Shown piece by piece: positions 15,489 through 15,623 of a DNA stretch of 15,623 nt. The DNA lies in the NCBI GenBank assembly GCA_017941505.1, contig JAGAWH010000173.1, forward strand, positions 1 through 15,623. Reading direction: 5' to 3'. A program made the position numbers and the translations under genes. Every line of letters starts with the position of its first letter. The stretch's first letter is position 1. The DNA is from Faecalicoccus sp. (lineage in GTDB: Bacteria > Bacillota_I > Bacilli_A > Erysipelotrichales > Erysipelotrichaceae). Under the pieces are notes generated by a model. It was not told the origin of the DNA and made no database searches. It saw only the letters and a program-made list of their open reading frames with translations.

Positions 15489-15498
15489 TAATCGATTA
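15489..15498. promoter_or_regulatory. TAATCGATTA palindrome upstream of the AlbA_2 gene
   Basis: A perfect 10-base palindrome lies 87 bases before the AlbA_2 ATG, in AT-rich DNA where its promoter should be. It could be an operator. Such AT-rich palindromes are common by chance, and no convincing -35/-10 pair was found around it. The rest of 15403-15623 holds A/T runs and a GT-rich stretch at the window edge, with no supported gene. Confidence 0.2.
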
Positions 15499-15623
15499 TC
15501 AAATCAAAAAATTAAGAATAAACTTGAACAAAAGACTAATACCTTTTTTTTGACTTACTTTACTCATTATCATTACCGTTTAATATATTGCACTCACTCC
15601 AACACCCACATTTCAACACACAC

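Noticed and set aside
15499..15567. 22-codon minus-strand frame starting MSKVSQKK with a hydrophobic tail, upstream of the AlbA_2 gene
   Set aside because: It has a weak ribosome site, low-complexity AT-rich codons and lies near the window edge. Short hydrophobic frames arise often in A/T runs, so it is not supported as a gene.

Overview
The window looks like a low-GC Bacillota (Firmicutes) chromosome. The signs are AT-rich spacers, strong Shine-Dalgarno sites (GGAGG, AAGGAG, AGGGG), a tRNA-sensing T-box leader and a compact arginine operon. A gut or oral member of Erysipelotrichales or Clostridia is plausible, but nothing here fixes the genus. Every convincing gene lies on the minus strand, so transcription runs from high to low coordinates.

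Right part (about 12.7-15.6 kb): two nucleotide-binding proteins of accessory type. One is a Schlafen/AlbA_2 protein with a GHKL-type ATPase domain; the other is an AAA_14/DUF4143 ATPase. Between them is an array of four direct repeats with an exact 23-bp period. Downstream of the ATPase gene comes the control region of the arginine operon: a sigma-A-type promoter, a T-box with a CGU (Arg) specifier triplet, an intrinsic terminator, and a 16-codon leader ORF with a near-ideal ribosome site and tandem CGA-CGA arginine codons, overlapping an 11-bp inverted repeat.

Centre (4.6-12.3 kb): argG-argH-argC-argJ-argB-argD-argF, seven genes separated by 1-9 nt or overlapping as ATGA, ending in a hairpin terminator. 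Together they convert glutamate to arginine, apart from supply of carbamoyl phosphate. ArgJ recycles the acetyl group, and no argA is seen. Charged tRNA-Arg probably sets read-through at the T-box.

Left part (1-4.5 kb): a spacer holding a degraded copy of the 3' end of argF and a 49-bp GC-rich island of unknown origin. After it come genes typical of a surface-polysaccharide locus: a hexapeptide acetyltransferase, a family 2 glycosyltransferase, a monotopic phosphoglycosyl transferase, an HpcH/HpaI-type aldolase and the start of a D-2-hydroxyacid dehydrogenase cut by the window edge. The last two could make or modify a small acidic metabolite or glycan substituent.

Best candidates for new biology: the T-box plus Arg-Arg leader-ORF control region of argG, the 23-bp repeat array beside the AlbA_2/AAA_14 pair, and the argF remnant with its GC-rich island.
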